Of a DNA stretch of 64,000 nt, positions 53,258-64,000 are shown piece by piece (positions within the stretch are counted from its first letter, which is position 1; every line of letters begins with the position of its first letter). This DNA is from Pinus tabuliformis (taxonomy: Eukaryota > Streptophyta > Pinopsida > Pinales > Pinaceae). The position numbers were made by a program, and so were the translations under genes. The notes beneath the pieces were generated by a model. The model worked only from the letters and a program-made list of their open reading frames with translations, was not told the DNA's origin and did no database searches. The stretch spans positions 869,507,650 to 869,571,649 of the forward strand of contig CM062810.1 of the NCBI GenBank assembly GCA_031772625.1. The letters are read 5' to 3'.

Positions 53258-55422
53258 ATGGCTACATCCAGCCCTCATCGTCAATCTAGATGATTTCTAG
53301 GACTTCCTCCACTCATTGTGGAAGATCCGTCGAGCTCTAGTGAACCAGATTCCCCATCTTCGGGGAATCAGTCTCCTAGATCTCACACGGAATCTATGTG
53401 GACAACTGATGATTCAAGTTTTCTAGAGGATATCTTCCTCACTTTAACCCTCTGCTCATGAATCCGTTGGATCCACTCTTGATTCTAGTGACACCTGTAC
53501 TCCCTGTTTCTGTAGGTGGAACATTTCCATCCATCCCGTCAACGACTAATGGGTTGTGGAACTTTGTGGACACCTTTGGTCCTCCACCACTTCCCTAGTC
53601 GACAGTCACCATAATACCATCGATGGTGAACCCCGCTATCCCATTTTTCCCAGGTACAACCACTCACATGACACCCTCCAAGAGTGGAACCCAACCGATG
53701 CCAGGTTCCACCCCTTTAGTGTCAAACTATATACCTTTGACAAGTGCTACATACAGTGCCCCCTACAATGCTTAATATAGCACTATTAGCGTTGTTCCTA
53801 TCCACCAACAATATGGTTTACAGCCATTGTACAGTTCACACCCCGAAATTCAAGTATCTGGGAGCATTCCTAATATGCACATACCAGTAGGGAAGGCAAC
53901 AGTTCCCCCTCCATTATCATGCATGCATGGTCAGTCACTGATTGACAGGAGCATTGCTTATGTCAATCAAGGACAAATGGTTAGTTCTATGATGGGCGGG
54001 AATCCTCAAGGAGGTCCCAACCAATCCATGGGGGCACCCTACTCAAAAATTCAAATGTGTCAAGGGATCACTGCTTATCCTAGGGGAAATTCTATACCCC
54101 TATATCAAAATCCCCATGGAAATCCACACTACAATGCCATACCCCAAGGCAACTACTATACCACGTAGCCCATGTATAATCTTGGGACTCAAACAATGGG
54201 AGGAGGACAAGTCTCCTCAAGTCATATGTCATCGCCTTGGTCCGAGTCGGGGGCACCACACTCTCTGCCTTTCTTGAAAAATTTGGATATACCTAACTTG
54301 TACAAACTCACAAATGACACCATCTACCACAACTTAATTTGGCTACCGATCCTGCATAAGATACAAATGGACATCCCCAAGTTTGAAGGAAAGCAAGGTG
54401 AGGATCCGGGCACCCATATCACCACCAACCATCTTTGGTGTGTTTCAAACTCCATGGTGGACGATAGTGTTCGGTTAAGACTTTTTCCCCGCACCCTCAC
54501 TACAACGTAGCTAAAGGGTACATTGAGTTACCACGAGCATCAGTAAACACCTTTGATGCTTTAGCAATGGAATTCCTAAAGCACTTCTAGCTACCCATCT
54601 GCTATGAGACTAGGACAGAGCTCCTCACTTCATTACGTCAGGATACTGCCACCCACATCTCTGATCATATACATGAATGTAGATGTAGGTGGAGGTTATT
54701 CAAAGCTCCCCTCCCAGACTATCTCTTAGCAGACTGGTTCTGCAAGTCCTTACTCTCGAAAATTGCTAAAGATGTCGCTTTAGGTGGTGCGAATATGTCA
54801 TGTCCAACACTTAGATCCTATATATTCGTAGTCTGGCACTCCTTACGACATAATCCCTAATGCCCCTCATAACTCTAATGTTTTTACTACTCAGCACCCT
54901 AGAATTCATGCCAATAGGATTGTCAGCGCAACCTCCGGGGATGCTGTAAAACAACTCACTGGTCACATTGCCCAGATGGTAGTGAACCCCTCTACCAAAT
55001 CGACTGCTCTTCCTACCATGACAATAAACTCTGTGCAATCTGTGTAAAAACCCGGTGGTAAGAACAAGAAGAATAAGAAAAAGACCGCTCATTCTGAGGA
55101 GTAGTTAACAAAGTAGCCAAACCCAAAACCGAAGGTCGCTGCACCTCCTGACGATGAAAATGATAAACCCGCCAAATTTCTCTACAAAATTTGTGCTGAA
55201 GACCACATGACCTATCGATGTCCGCATCTTCAGGAATGCACAAAATACATTGCTAAAAAGGATACTGGTCAGACCCCCACTGTCCTCAAAATTCCTTTTC
55301 CCACTCAACAGCAGCAAAACCTTATTGCAAACCAACCCCAACCCCTGGAAGTGGGAAACGATGGTTGGCAACATTCTTTAGCTCGTGAAGGATCTTCTAC
55401 GTTTACACCTTTGAAACTGTAG
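53258..55422 (+). pseudogene. gag of element D
   Basis: A start Met at 53258 (MATSSPHRQSR-stop, then LPPLIVEDPSSSSEPDSP) opens a Pro/Ser/Thr/Met-rich N-terminal half (to 54290). The capsid follows: LPILHKIQMDIPKFEGKQGE and DPGTHITTNHLWC (54340-54440), RLRLFPRTLTTT-stop, then a shifted part. A Lys-rich block (KNKKNKKKT, near 55070) precedes a knuckle YKICAEDHMTYRC (55183-55221), a CX2CX3HX4C type whose first Cys is now Tyr. The frame runs to 55422. About eight stops and several shifts. It would form the particle and bind RNA. Confidence 0.8.
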
Positions 55423-56287
55423 ATCTACAAACAAGAGTCAAATATTATGGAGCTCTTGTCACTCATGCAGAGGAACCTTCCTCAAGTCAAAACCCACTGT
55501 TACCTAATGATTTTCATATCGAAAGGGTGGTTACTAACCTTGTAAGTCACCCCCCCAAAGGGGCACTTCGACGCACAATACGTTTGCACATGCCGCCCAA
55601 AACTATAGCATTGTAGAAGACTTGGCGTAAGCGCTTTCAGCTATGTCAATGCTCGAAGTATTAAAAACATGCACAGCATAAAAGAAATCTTTGCTTTCGG
55701 CTATTGGTGGTATCGACCCTCAGGATTCCATGCTTGCAATTTTCGACATGCAAAACTATAAACCTCCCCTTTCCCATGAGCTTGAATTTCAAGTGAAAAT
55801 TCTTTTGAAAGGTAAAGGTATACACAAAACTGTCATTGACGAAGGTGTTTCTACCTGCGTCATGTCAGCTTCATGTTGGCTCACTCTGGGTTCTCCAACC
55901 CTATCCCCACCATCGAATTCCCTGAAAGCTTTTGACAGCCACTCTTTCATCCAAAAAGGTTACCTAGCTAGCTACCCCATCACTTTGTATGGGAAAATAG
56001 TAACGGTGGACATAGAAGTTGTAGATAAAAAACTAGACTATAATATCTTGCTGGGTCGCAGTTGGACATATGCCATGACAGCCATCGTATCTACTGTCTT
56101 TCACATCATCCTATTTCCATTGGATGGAAAGGTAGTTACAGTAGATCAGTTGTCTTTCGGTACCCCTGATTATTTCCCATTACCAAGCAGCTCCGTACCC
56201 CTATTAGGTGGTGTACCTGACTCTTACGTCAGTCTCGATATCGGTCTATTGAAGTATTCTTCCCTCATGGGTTGTTTTCCTCTTTAG
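55423..56287 (+). pseudogene. aspartic protease of element D
   Basis: A linker is readable in fragments (VTHAEEPSSSQNPLLPNDFH, near 55460-55520). From 55691 a 198-codon open frame holds FQVKILLKGKGIHKTVIDEG (active-site Asp; D-E-G-V), a middle part with SHSFIQKGYLASYPITLYGK, and YNILLGRSWTYAMTAIVSTV (flap-side ILLGRSW motif), ending at 56287. The open core suggests late decay. D-E-G in place of D-T/S-G matches element C and so is a family trait or shared defect. Confidence 0.8.
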
Positions 56288-56333
56288 TCGCCCAAGGTTT
56301 CACAGACGGTCAACATGCTTTCATCTATTCCTC

Positions 56334-57610
56334 ATGAACAAACCGATCCATGGATGCTACCAGCTCCTTCAGACCTTGACACATAGAGAACAAATGCCAC
56401 TGTCACTAGCTGAATTGGCCTACCAAGCCATTCAATCTACATCCACATCTCCAGTCGCATTGGTTACATCCAACAGTACCACTGCCCCTCCCATAAATTC
56501 TCCTTATTTCGATCTACTCAATCAAGTCCTACCTACGGATGAAGCTATTTGAGAAATCACGAGTTTAGGAGAGCGACCTTGGGAGGATTTGAACCATCGT
56601 GTTTTGATATCTAATTCGGACACAATGCCTCTTCAAATCCTGTCCCCTGACATACCAGAAATTGTTTCCTTGCCCTATACAACCATCCGAACTTTGGAGG
56701 CGGAAGGAAACATGGGAAATATTTCAGAGACATTGCTCATTGATATTTCTGTCAAGACAGGCATCATGGAAAATATCCAGATTGGAGTCGATTGCAATCT
56801 TGAGGAAATTGCAAGATTCACCTACCTATTTAAGGAATTCCGTGATGTATTTTCCTAGTCTTATGAGGAAATTCCCAACATAGATCCATCTATTGTCGAG
56901 CATGAGATCAAGCTTTATGATAATGGAACACTTGTCCATCAAAGACTTCGACCGATCTATCGCCACAAAACGGCAGCCGTAAAAAATGAAGTAGAAAAAT
57001 TGTTACATGCTGGTTTCATCTATCCTATTCCTTTAACAGAATTGGTTTCCAATCTGGTTCCTCTCGATAAAGAAAAAGAAACCATCCGCGTATGTGTCGA
57101 CTATCGATACTTGAACACCGCGTGTCCCAAGGATAATTATCCGACACCATTCATCGATCAAATTATCGACGACTGCACCAGTTGTGAATCATTTTCAATC
57201 ATGGATGGATTCTCAGATTACAACTAAATTTCTATAAAACCCAAAGACCTGCATAAAACCGCATTCATCTTCCCATGGGGCATCTTTGCCTATTGAAAAC
57301 TCCCACTCGATTTAAAGAATGCTGGAGCAACTTTTCAAAGAGCCATGGACTATGCATTTCACGATATCAGGCATATCATTCAAGCTTACTTGGATGACCT
57401 TCCAGCCCATTCCAAGCAACGAACACAACACCTAAACCATTTAAGAGCAATCTTTCTAAGGTGTTGGTTTTACAACATCTGCCTGAATCCGCATAAATGT
57501 GTTTTCTTCATCTAGTTTGGATCCTTAGTTGGATTCATTGTCTCCAAGTACAGGAATAGGGTTGATCCCAATAAGGTAAAGGAAATTACCCAATCGCCCT
57601 AACCACAATT
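56334..57610 (+). pseudogene. reverse transcriptase of element D
   Basis: One frame from about 56553 to 57600 with only about six stops: FKEFRDVFS-stop, YEEIPNIDPSIVEHEI (RT entry), VEKLLHAGFIYPIPLTE, IRVCVDYRYLNTACPKDNYP and TPFIDQIIDDCTSCESFSIM (palm, first catalytic Asp region), FQRAMDYAFHDIRHIIQAYL then DD (YLDD at 57387-57398, catalytic), HLRAIFLRCWFYNICLNPHK and C. Standard gypsy RT order. After 57600 the frame breaks off before the usual RNase H, so a deletion is likely at about 57610-57790. Confidence 0.85.
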
Positions 57611-57796
57611 AGGACTGGGAAGGAGTCCACTCGCGGAGCCCAGAAATGGGCTCTATCTGAAAAAGTATTATGCCTAGTATTGCACTAGGCATGTGCTTTC
57701 TAATTTTATGTATTCATTAGTTTTTCTTCCCTTTTTGGTGTGATTGGATTGTTTTGATATTTATTGGAGTACATGTCTCATACATTCTTCTCACAA

Positions 57797-58230
57797 TGCA
57801 GATGTCTTCATTACCCTTAGCATATGTAGGATATGCGGATGGTGCCAGTCATCACACATGGCACATTGCATCAGGTACTTGGGTCATCTACACACCCGAT
57901 TAGGAACTATTTTGCTTCGGTGGAGTCTTTCTTGGTACCGCCACCAACAATATTTCCGAGTACATGTTTGTAATTTCATGTCTCATGGAAGTGTAATCAA
58001 GGGACATCACCAATCTAGTGGTCAGGTTAGACTCCCAGTTATTCATTATGCAATTGACAAATCATTATCACATTTGTAATCCAACCTTGTTACATCATTA
58101 TCTAAGGGTACGACTCCTGGAACATAAATTTGAAATAATCACATATGAACACATTCCTCGAGAATTTAATGCGATTGCTGATTCATTAGCTAACTGTGTA
58201 TTAGATTGGCATCTGTCTCATTCTTTATAG
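57797..58230 (+). pseudogene. Tat-type (archaeal-like) RNase H of element D
   Basis: The frame reads LPLAYVGYADGASHHTWHIA, SGTWVIYTPD-stop-ELFCFGGVF, LGTATNNISEYMFVISCLME, a stop, LVVRLDSQLFIMQ, LLHHYLRVRLLEHKFEIITY and EHIPREFNAIADSLANCVL, ending at 58228-58230. DGAS, the Glu in NISEY, the Asp in RLDSQL and the Asp in NAIADSLA are the four acidic residues of RNase H. The wording (DGAS..., ATNN..EY) is that of the second RNase H of Tat elements (aRNH). The ordinary gypsy RNase H that should precede it is missing here. Confidence 0.75.
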
Positions 58231-59039
58231 AAGCATGCATGAAAAGTAAAAATTTACTGAGTTAAAAATTTTACAAAAACATTTAAAAAACATTTACACC
58301 ATCAAAATACCAAAATATCTATATATATATATATATATATCAAAATCCAATCTTTTACATCAAAATATTTCAAAACTTGGATGTTCTAAGTAAAAAATGG
58401 CTAAAAAGCCCAGCTACAAACACTCATTGGCTATGCCAAAACACCTACTGAAAAGAGCCTATTGCTCCTGAAATGCTAAAACTGCTCTAGTTACCCTTCA
58501 AAGAGTAACCAAAAACCGCTCAGGTACACTGACTATGTGTCGCTGCATATGAGCCGGAATCTCCCTCATAAGAAGGGGGGGACACCCATGGTCAAGCCCT
58601 CCAAGTTCCTTAGAACCCCACGAAGATTGTCGGCATCGCCCCCTCCAACAGGTAGTTGGCATCCTTGTCGCATATGGAGGGGTTCTCCTATAGGTCGTAA
58701 TGGTGCCACATCTGTGTTAAAGATAAAACTTCATGTCAGTACTTATTTCACCTATAAAAAAGTTACATAAACATTCAAAAGCTAAAAAATACTTGAATTA
58801 CTATGAAAAATCATTATCACCTTGAGGACCCCAGTTGGTCCCGGGTGGTAGCATCAAGTCTGAGTCACTGGTATAGTCCATGCCCTCATAAGCATAGTCA
58901 TCAATCATCACAAGTTGGCCACGAAGTCACTGGAAGAAATCTTCCTCGAAGAAATGCCAGATCGGTCCTCATCTTGTGCAAGGATCAAGTGATGACCAAC
59001 AGCCCTACCTCGACTCCCTCAGATCAAGGGGACCTAAGC
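58231..59039. other. region after RNase H of element D, with decayed antisense coding
   Basis: 58231-58470 is A/T-rich with an (AT)n tract at 58319-58340. On the minus strand near 58690-58500 an open stretch reads TMGVPPFLMREIPAHMQRHI and a few flanking residues, which may be the C-terminal end of the antisense ORF described next. No integrase is seen. Confidence 0.4.
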
Positions 59040-59676
59040 TCATCCTTGGGCACATAACAGGTACACTCTTAAGAAAGAATGAAACTATGATAGTACCATA
59101 CCCGAAACTGTGTTGGGTATGACTCTTGCATGCTATTAACTCTTCCTTCAACTGGTGAAGCACTGCTTCACACCAGTTGCATATCTATGGATGGATATAG
59201 TCAACTGCAAGCAATAGTTGGGCCTTTGTTGCAACGTGGCGACTCTTTGACCCTGCTAACCACACAATCAACCATAAACTTGCCCTCATAGACCTAGACC
59301 TTATCCTCTCTATGGGGACTCTGTTGCTGACTAGTCCACTCTTAGGGATGTAGTAGGATTGCACCAGCTCTAGGGTAGATCGTGGATCCAGCCTATGACT
59401 AGTGAGGTTTTCCTATGCCCCATGGCATAACAAACTAGTCAAAAAATATATGTCATCATGGTAAATAACTAGCTCCTGATCTCCAATCCTGAACACTTGC
59501 TCGTGTTCATCCCAACGCTAGATAATCCATCTCAATAAATCCTCCTGCCCTTTCATCAACTCCAACTTTGCATACTTCGGTAAACCACAGTGGCACAATG
59601 CAAGTATGCATACTAGATCGTTTTGCATCAGCAATTTCTGGCTATCATGGGCCCGTTCTCTCCATAGGCTAGTCAT
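59040..59676 (-). pseudogene. antisense ORF of element D, plant-mobile-domain-like
   Basis: On the strand opposite to gag-pol, from Met at 59676 (complement of CAT 59674-59676) to a stop at 59040, one frame holds only three internal stops in 211 codons: LVCILALCHCGLPKYAKLEL, LLRWII-stop-RWDEHEQVFRIGD, QELVIYHDDIYFLTSLLCHG-A-stop, then LVQSYYIPKSGLVSNRVPIE, SLWLIVWLAGSKSRHVATKA and CEAVLHQLKEELIACKS. The F.IGDQEL.I..DDIYFLTSL wording resembles the plant mobile domain. Retand/Tat elements are known to carry an antisense ORF between pol and the 3' LTR. Role unknown; not listed among long ORFs because of the stops. Confidence 0.6.
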
Positions 59677-60239
59677 TATGGCCTAAAACCTGCACAAAAT
59701 AACCCTAAAAACAATCAAAATGGGGAAAAATAGCTTCAGGAATCCTTGCATGAGGTTTTTGATTGTGCCCTTCAGCTCTAACACTCCCCCTAGTGATACA
59801 CAGGGAGGATTAATGCCCTCCAGTAGCTTGTACAAAGCGTTTAACGCTCCCTACAGGCCATCTAGAGGGTGTTAGTGTGCAAACAGGGCTTTAGGGCACC
59901 TTAGATCTCCAAAATTCCACCCCTAAAACTTTCAAGAAAGGTTAAGAAATACATAGATCAAGGTTTTAGCCTCTACCTGGGACTGATGACACATCAAATG
60001 GTCACTTGGATCTCCTACAATGGTTCATGTAAAATCTGCTCCTCTTTGGCTCCAAAATGCTCTCACAAATCTCAAATAGTGAAAATGGTGAATGTGAAAG
60101 CTCAACACACTTCCTTATATTTATTTTTGGAGACATGATTTTCTGAAATCATTAAAGAGGAAGTAGTCCATTCCCCATGATTTTTTATCATGCATAAACC
60201 CATATGGATAGGAATTGCTGCTTTTTATACTTTTTCCGC
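59677..60239. other. spacer in 3' region of element D
   Basis: No gene recognised. CTAACACTCCCCCTAG and CACTAACACCCTC-like words near 59780-59880 on the minus strand might be remnants of a promoter region for the antisense ORF, but no TATA box is convincing. Confidence 0.35.
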
Positions 60240-61330
60240 TTTGATGAAAGTACCTTCAGGAATGAAAAGCAGAAAAAGATGCATGCAATTCTCAAAGAGT
60301 GCTTTTATTTTATGAGATATTTTCTCGCACTAAAAATTTGAAAAATCCTCAAGTTTGTCATCTTCAAGCTCGTTAAACACATATGATGATGGTCTGAGCA
60401 ACTCTTTTTCACTCTTTTTCTAAGTCATTAAACTGAAAAACACCATTAGAGCATTCTTTTTAGGCACTTTTTTCTCGCTCATTAAACTAAAAAAGCCCCG
60501 AGTTTTGTCTTTAGGCTCATTAAAAATTTATAAAAATGACCCAAGCATTCTTTTAGGTACTTTTCTCGCTCATTAAACTGAAAAATCTCGAGATTTTGTC
60601 GCTGGGCTCGTTAAAAATATACAGTAGCAACCAGAGACCTTGTTTTTTTTGGGACCATTTCTCACTCTTAAATTGAAAAATCCCCGACTTTTTCCCCTCC
60701 TTCGGACTCGTTAAATATATGAAGAAGGAATGAGCAGTTCCCTTACCTATTTTTCCTCGTTCACTAAACTAAAAAAGATACCTTTAGTTTCCTTCATTTG
60801 ACTCGTTAAAATTTGATGAAGGTATTGAGTTTGTCGCGTGACTCATTAAAAATTCATGACGAAAAATGAGTTTAGTCCGTCTCTTCGTACTCGTAACAAA
60901 ATGAGGTCAACATCTGTTGAACATAGGTTTCTCTTTATCCAGATTTAATAGATTAACTCACGGAAAAGTAACCGATCCGGGTATACTATTAACCTTATGT
61001 TGCACCCAGTTAACAACTATGACAAAGGGACCGTCATGGAGTTTTTCTTTATGATCTTTTCAGACTCTCTAAATATGAAAACACCACCGAGTTGTCTAGT
61101 ATGGACTCATTAAATTACACAAACAAGATATAGAGTCGCTCTTTTTTCGATCCTTTTCAAACTCTCAAAACATGAAAAGATCGATGAGTTTACCTGTCTG
61201 GACTCATTAAAATAATGGAATAGGGCATAGAGTTGCTCTTTTCGCGATCCTTTTCGAACTCTTAAAATATGAAAAGATCGACGAGTTTACCCGTCTGGAC
61301 TCACTAAACTAATTAGACGAGGAAAGTAGA
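60240..61330 (+). repeat. CTCATTAAA-type tandem repeat array of element D
   Basis: About 15-18 degenerate units of 40-90 bases. Each has a core (G/A)CTC(A/G)TTAAA followed by A-rich DNA and a CCGAGTTT/GAGTTTG word, alternating with TTTTTCTCGCTCATTAAACTGAAAAA words. The array is like the ones in element C (24950-25065, 27195-28010). Known for Tat/Ogre elements: variable tandem repeats in the 3' untranslated region. Confidence 0.7.
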
Positions 61331-62414
61331 CAATACAACTGCATTCAGTATTATAAAGCATGGTTTGCAGCAGTTGTTCCCTTGAACATGGCACTCCCTC
61401 AGATAAACCTTCCTTGTGATGGCCTCTCAATATGAATCCTACCATCCTATGACTTTAGGCTAAATACATCAATGTTCTTGCATCTTTGTATCCTAACACT
61501 CTTTGGTGCTCATGAGTCTAGTGCTGCATGGTTAAAACTGTTTTCATGCCTTCTATTGTTCAAGTGTTAACCTTTTGTTTCCTCCATCAACCCATCAAGC
61601 ATATCCTTTCATCATGCCCTCTGTTGTTTAGACCCAATACTCAAAGATTCCTAAAAAAAAAAATCATTCTTGTCTCGTTTCATGTCAATTGATGTAGGAC
61701 ACATTATTGCCTACCTTTCGATATGTATCTTCCCATCGACTTCAACACTCTATCTAGGAAGACAACCCAGAAACACATTCAGTGCCTTGGTACTTGCATA
61801 CATTAGTGGCAGGTTTCCTTGTGTTTGATGATGGGTTCCCATTATTGGCTCCTAGTGAAACGATTATACGTGTGTTCGACGACAAAAACATCTTTCACAC
61901 TCATTAGATTGTACTGTGCATCTTGGAGACCATCACCATTATTGTCCTTCCTCACGTCTTTTAACGATCTCCATTATTGACTGGTAATCAGATGATTTCA
62001 TGCATGTTCAACATCAATGCATATATTCACATGTATTGATCTATGTTTTTTGGTGAACTGGAAATCAAGACCTTGGGAGAGGCTTGCATCACTCAGCCTT
62101 GTTTCCTCTCCCAAGTTGTGTATATTGTTTTTTGGAGACATCTCATCAGAATGATTCTATTATGACATCGGATCCGCATTGTGTTTATTGATGGCCAACA
62201 TCATCATATTTATTTTATGAGAAATCACTCTGACATAGCTACTAAGCATGGGAATGCCTGACTCAGGACATGCTTTTAGTAGTTTTATATATTTTTGTTG
62301 TATCAGGTTCCCTGTACCACCTAAAGCTCCAATCCTCTCTCCCTATTTGTCGAAGAAGGAAAATTACAATTAAGTAAAGTATTTCAGCCATCATCGCAGC
62401 CTTTGATCTCATAT
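61331..62414 (+). other. 3' untranslated region of element D after the repeats
   Basis: No ORF or motif recognised except weak similarity in layout to element C 28020-29147: both contain a GACTGGTAATCA-type stretch (ATTATTGACTGGTAATCAGATG at about 61973 here; TTGGCTGGTAATCAAGAAAT near 28715) and a TGTTCGACATCA-like word after it. This supports common descent of C and D. Confidence 0.5.
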
Positions 62415-62427
62415 TTTAGGGGGCATC
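62415..62427 (+). other. polypurine tract of element D
   Basis: TTTTAGGGGGCATC directly before the 3' LTR start; compare TAGGGGGAAAC in element C. Confidence 0.75.
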
Positions 62428-62957
62428 TATTATACAACAAATTGACCTCCTCATCAACTCAGAGGGGAAAGACATGATAGCTGAAGCAAAGACCAAGATC
62501 ACATGCCTTGTTTCCACACTAATGCTAGCTATGCATTGACAACTTGCTTTATAAAGCTTCTCTGCAAGCCTAAGGGTGTGTTAGTAACCCAACTAACTCA
62601 AGTTGCTAGTTCGAGAAGAGAATTAGTGGGTCCTAGTGAAGTTCTAAGGGTCAAAGGAATGAATTGACTCATAAATATCTAGATATTTGTTCCTAAAATC
62701 ACTCAAGAAAAGCAAGGAAGCATCTAGATTTGACCTATTTGGAGGATTTCTAATCCTAATGAAGGAGGCAAATGGGAAAGAGCTAAAAAGCATTGCAACT
62801 TCATTGCTTTTACCCTAGGGAACTCAAGGAGGAACTTGGCAAGCCTAACTCAATTACTACATTAGCAAAGCTAGGGCTATGGTGATAGAGGTTAGAGCAT
62901 TTGAAAGGATAGCATACTTGATTGTTGAGCATTGTCTCAAATCATAAGAAGTTGGTA

Positions 62958-63009
<52 letters not shown>

Positions 63010-63483
63010 CTGGAGGGGTAACAGAAGGCTGATGAAACAGATGGTTGTAATCAATCTTCCGACATTAATATAGAACTGCAGTTGTACTGTCTACTCCGTG
63101 GTGTTGGTACTATCATTCATTCATTTGTTTGTCCAATACCTTTTAGAATGAGTACCTTAGTTATGTGTAACTAGATGTTATTTTATGTATTCATGTATTA
63201 GTTATCAGAGTTGTATGCGGTGATTATGCTTGTCTCTTCTATGTGCAGGACTTGATCTAGAGCCGGCATAGGGGACTTCCACCTAGCTGCATTGCACTCT
63301 CCAGCAAATCTACACGGAGGCTTGAGGTAATCTATTTGTCCTACTTTGATAATTAGTAATTGTTTATGAACATGTATGTAACTTTGAGACGATTGCAGAT
63401 AATCGTACAGTCTGCCAAAGGTCCCGGGAAGACCTTTGATGGTATGTTCTTTCTCCATACACTATACATTTTATCCTATAGCA
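62428..63483 (+). repeat. 3' LTR of element D
   Basis: 1056 bp, TATTATA (mutated TGTTATA)...TATAGCA, followed by the target duplication CTAAT. Longer than the 5' LTR because of an expanded (GA)n tract at 62960-63007. Confidence 0.9.
62960..63007. repeat. (GA)n microsatellite in 3' LTR of D
   Basis: About 24 uninterrupted GA units; the 5' LTR has about 7-8 at 51249-51263. It produces the spurious Ser-Leu ORF on the minus strand. Confidence 0.95.
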
Positions 63484-64000
63484 CTAATTGACTGCATAAC
63501 ACATATCTAGTCATGTGTTCACAAGATACATAAGTGAACCCACTAGCTTTCGATAAATAATAGCATCCACTTCTTCACCTGAAGTGGCATCCTCCTTCCT
63601 TCAGTTGGTTACTAGAGGTGTCTCCATGGGTTTACAACTCTCAATGTGGAATCTTTGTAGTATATCATTTGCATACTTCCTTGAGATATAAGAAGTTCTC
63701 CATCACCTTTCCATACTTCCAACGTGAGAAAGTAGTGCATGAGACCCATGTCCTTCATTTCAAATTCCTTTGCAAGGTCCTCCTTGCAAGATCTAATCAG
63801 CTGCTCATCACGAGTTAAAATCAAATCATCAACATATAAGACAATAATAATAAATTTAGCTTCTATGAAGATGTGATAGAGGTTTTCATCTGCTTCACTT
63901 TTGGTGAAGCCCAAACCAGTGAGATAGTTTTCAATCCTGGTGTACCAAGAATGGGGTTCCTATTTGAGACCATAAAATGCCTGGTTGAGTTTGATTGAAA
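63484..64000 (-). pseudogene. reverse transcriptase of element E (copia)
   Basis: From 64000 down the minus strand reads KLNQAFYGLK-stop, TRIENYLTGLGFTKSEADEN and LYHI, IIIVLYVDDLILTRDEQLIR (catalytic YVDD in 63914-63800), CKEDLAKEFEMKDMGLMHYF and LTLEVWKGDGELLISQGSMQ, then after a shift EVDAIIYRKLVGSLMYLVNT and CYAVN, where element D enters at 63484. This is classic copia RT wording. The 100-codon piece 63914-63612 is open; one stop and two shifts lie around it. It extends beyond the window. Confidence 0.85.

Larger units (their letters stand above)
50717..63483 (+). mobile_element. Element D: Tat-like Ty3/gypsy retrotransposon inserted in element E
   Basis: 12.8 kb. LTRs 50717-51741 and 62428-63483, inverted ends TGCTATA/TATAGCA, perfect target duplication CTAAT at 50712-50716 and 63484-63488. 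Order: PBS, long leader, gag, protease, RT, RNase H; then an antisense ORF, tandem repeats, PPT and LTR. No integrase frame and no gypsy-type RNase H were found. PBS type, the Tat-type RNase H, the antisense ORF and 3' repeats place it on the Tat branch. LTRs are about 90% alike over the first 265 bases by eye. Confidence 0.9.
49327..64000 (-). mobile_element. Element E: Ty1/copia retrotransposon, broken by element D, 5' part outside window
   Basis: Minus-strand copia RT lies at 63484-64000 and copia RNase H at 50340-50711, with element D (50717-63483) between them. Removing D and one copy of its CTAAT duplication restores a continuous copia reading from the YLVNT...CYAVN stretch to LSQAMVRL. 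A probable 3' LTR runs from 50097 down to about 49327. The 5' end is beyond base 64000. Confidence 0.8.

Noticed and set aside
57671-57690. GCCTAGTATTGCACTAGGC hairpin after the RT of element D
   Set aside because: Too short to call a terminator or structured RNA in a plant nuclear element; no repeat elsewhere seen.
62857-63054. 65-codon minus-strand ORF with a Ser-Leu run
   Set aside because: Produced by the (GA)n tract in the element D LTR.
1-64000. CRISPR arrays, bacterial operons, riboswitches or defence systems
   Set aside because: All structure points to plant nuclear retrotransposons: LTRs, tRNA primer sites, plant-type gag-pol and LINE ORF1. Regular repeats found are LTR or 3' region repeats.

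Overview
This window looks like intergenic DNA from a large, repeat-filled seed-plant nuclear genome. I lean towards a gymnosperm or conifer, because every LTR pair I compared by eye is old (about 90% identical or less) and the nesting is deep, but no host gene is present to settle this. I see no rRNA or tRNA gene, no CRISPR array and no convincing cellular gene. Almost all the sequence belongs to at least eight retrotransposons, most inserted into one another and all carrying stops or frameshifts.

Layout. (F) 1-5331, plus strand: the 3' part of a Ty1/copia element of Sirevirus type, with a gag zinc-knuckle remnant, a 2.1-kb non-coding tract with many purine tracts, and a 2.0-kb 3' LTR. 5332-6981: an (AT)n tract and a degenerate tandem repeat. 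(O) 6982-47734, minus strand: a large Ty3/gypsy element of Athila type with TGATGAGC...GCTCATCA LTRs, gag, protease, RT, RNase H, integrase and an env-position ORF. O is broken by two plus-strand gypsy elements of one family: (A) 16391-36829 between its protease and RT, and (B) 41439-47463 inside its 5' LTR. A is itself broken by a minus-strand LINE (16936-19419) in its 5' LTR and by a Tat-like element (C) 22337-31167 in its protease. (E) about 49327 to beyond 64000, minus strand: a Ty1/copia element whose RT and RNase H are separated by (D) 50717-63483, a plus-strand Tat-like element with perfect CTAAT target duplications.

How the parts relate. O, D and E keep recognisable reverse transcriptase. 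A, B and C have gag, zinc-knuckle or protease modules but no RT, so they appear to have depended on relatives. A and B share an ORF before gag, an array of zinc knuckles, a second capsid-like domain after the protease and a 22-bp palindrome beside the TATA box. C and D share PBS type, unusual CX2CX3HX4C knuckles, a D-E-G protease motif and CTCATTAAA-type tandem repeats. D has an antisense ORF resembling a plant mobile domain.

The most unusual item is the LINE. It has both ends and a target-site duplication but encodes only ORF1. That ORF1 carries a complete 76-residue ubiquitin-like domain ending in LRLRGG, placed before the DUF4283-type RNA-binding region and a CCHC knuckle.
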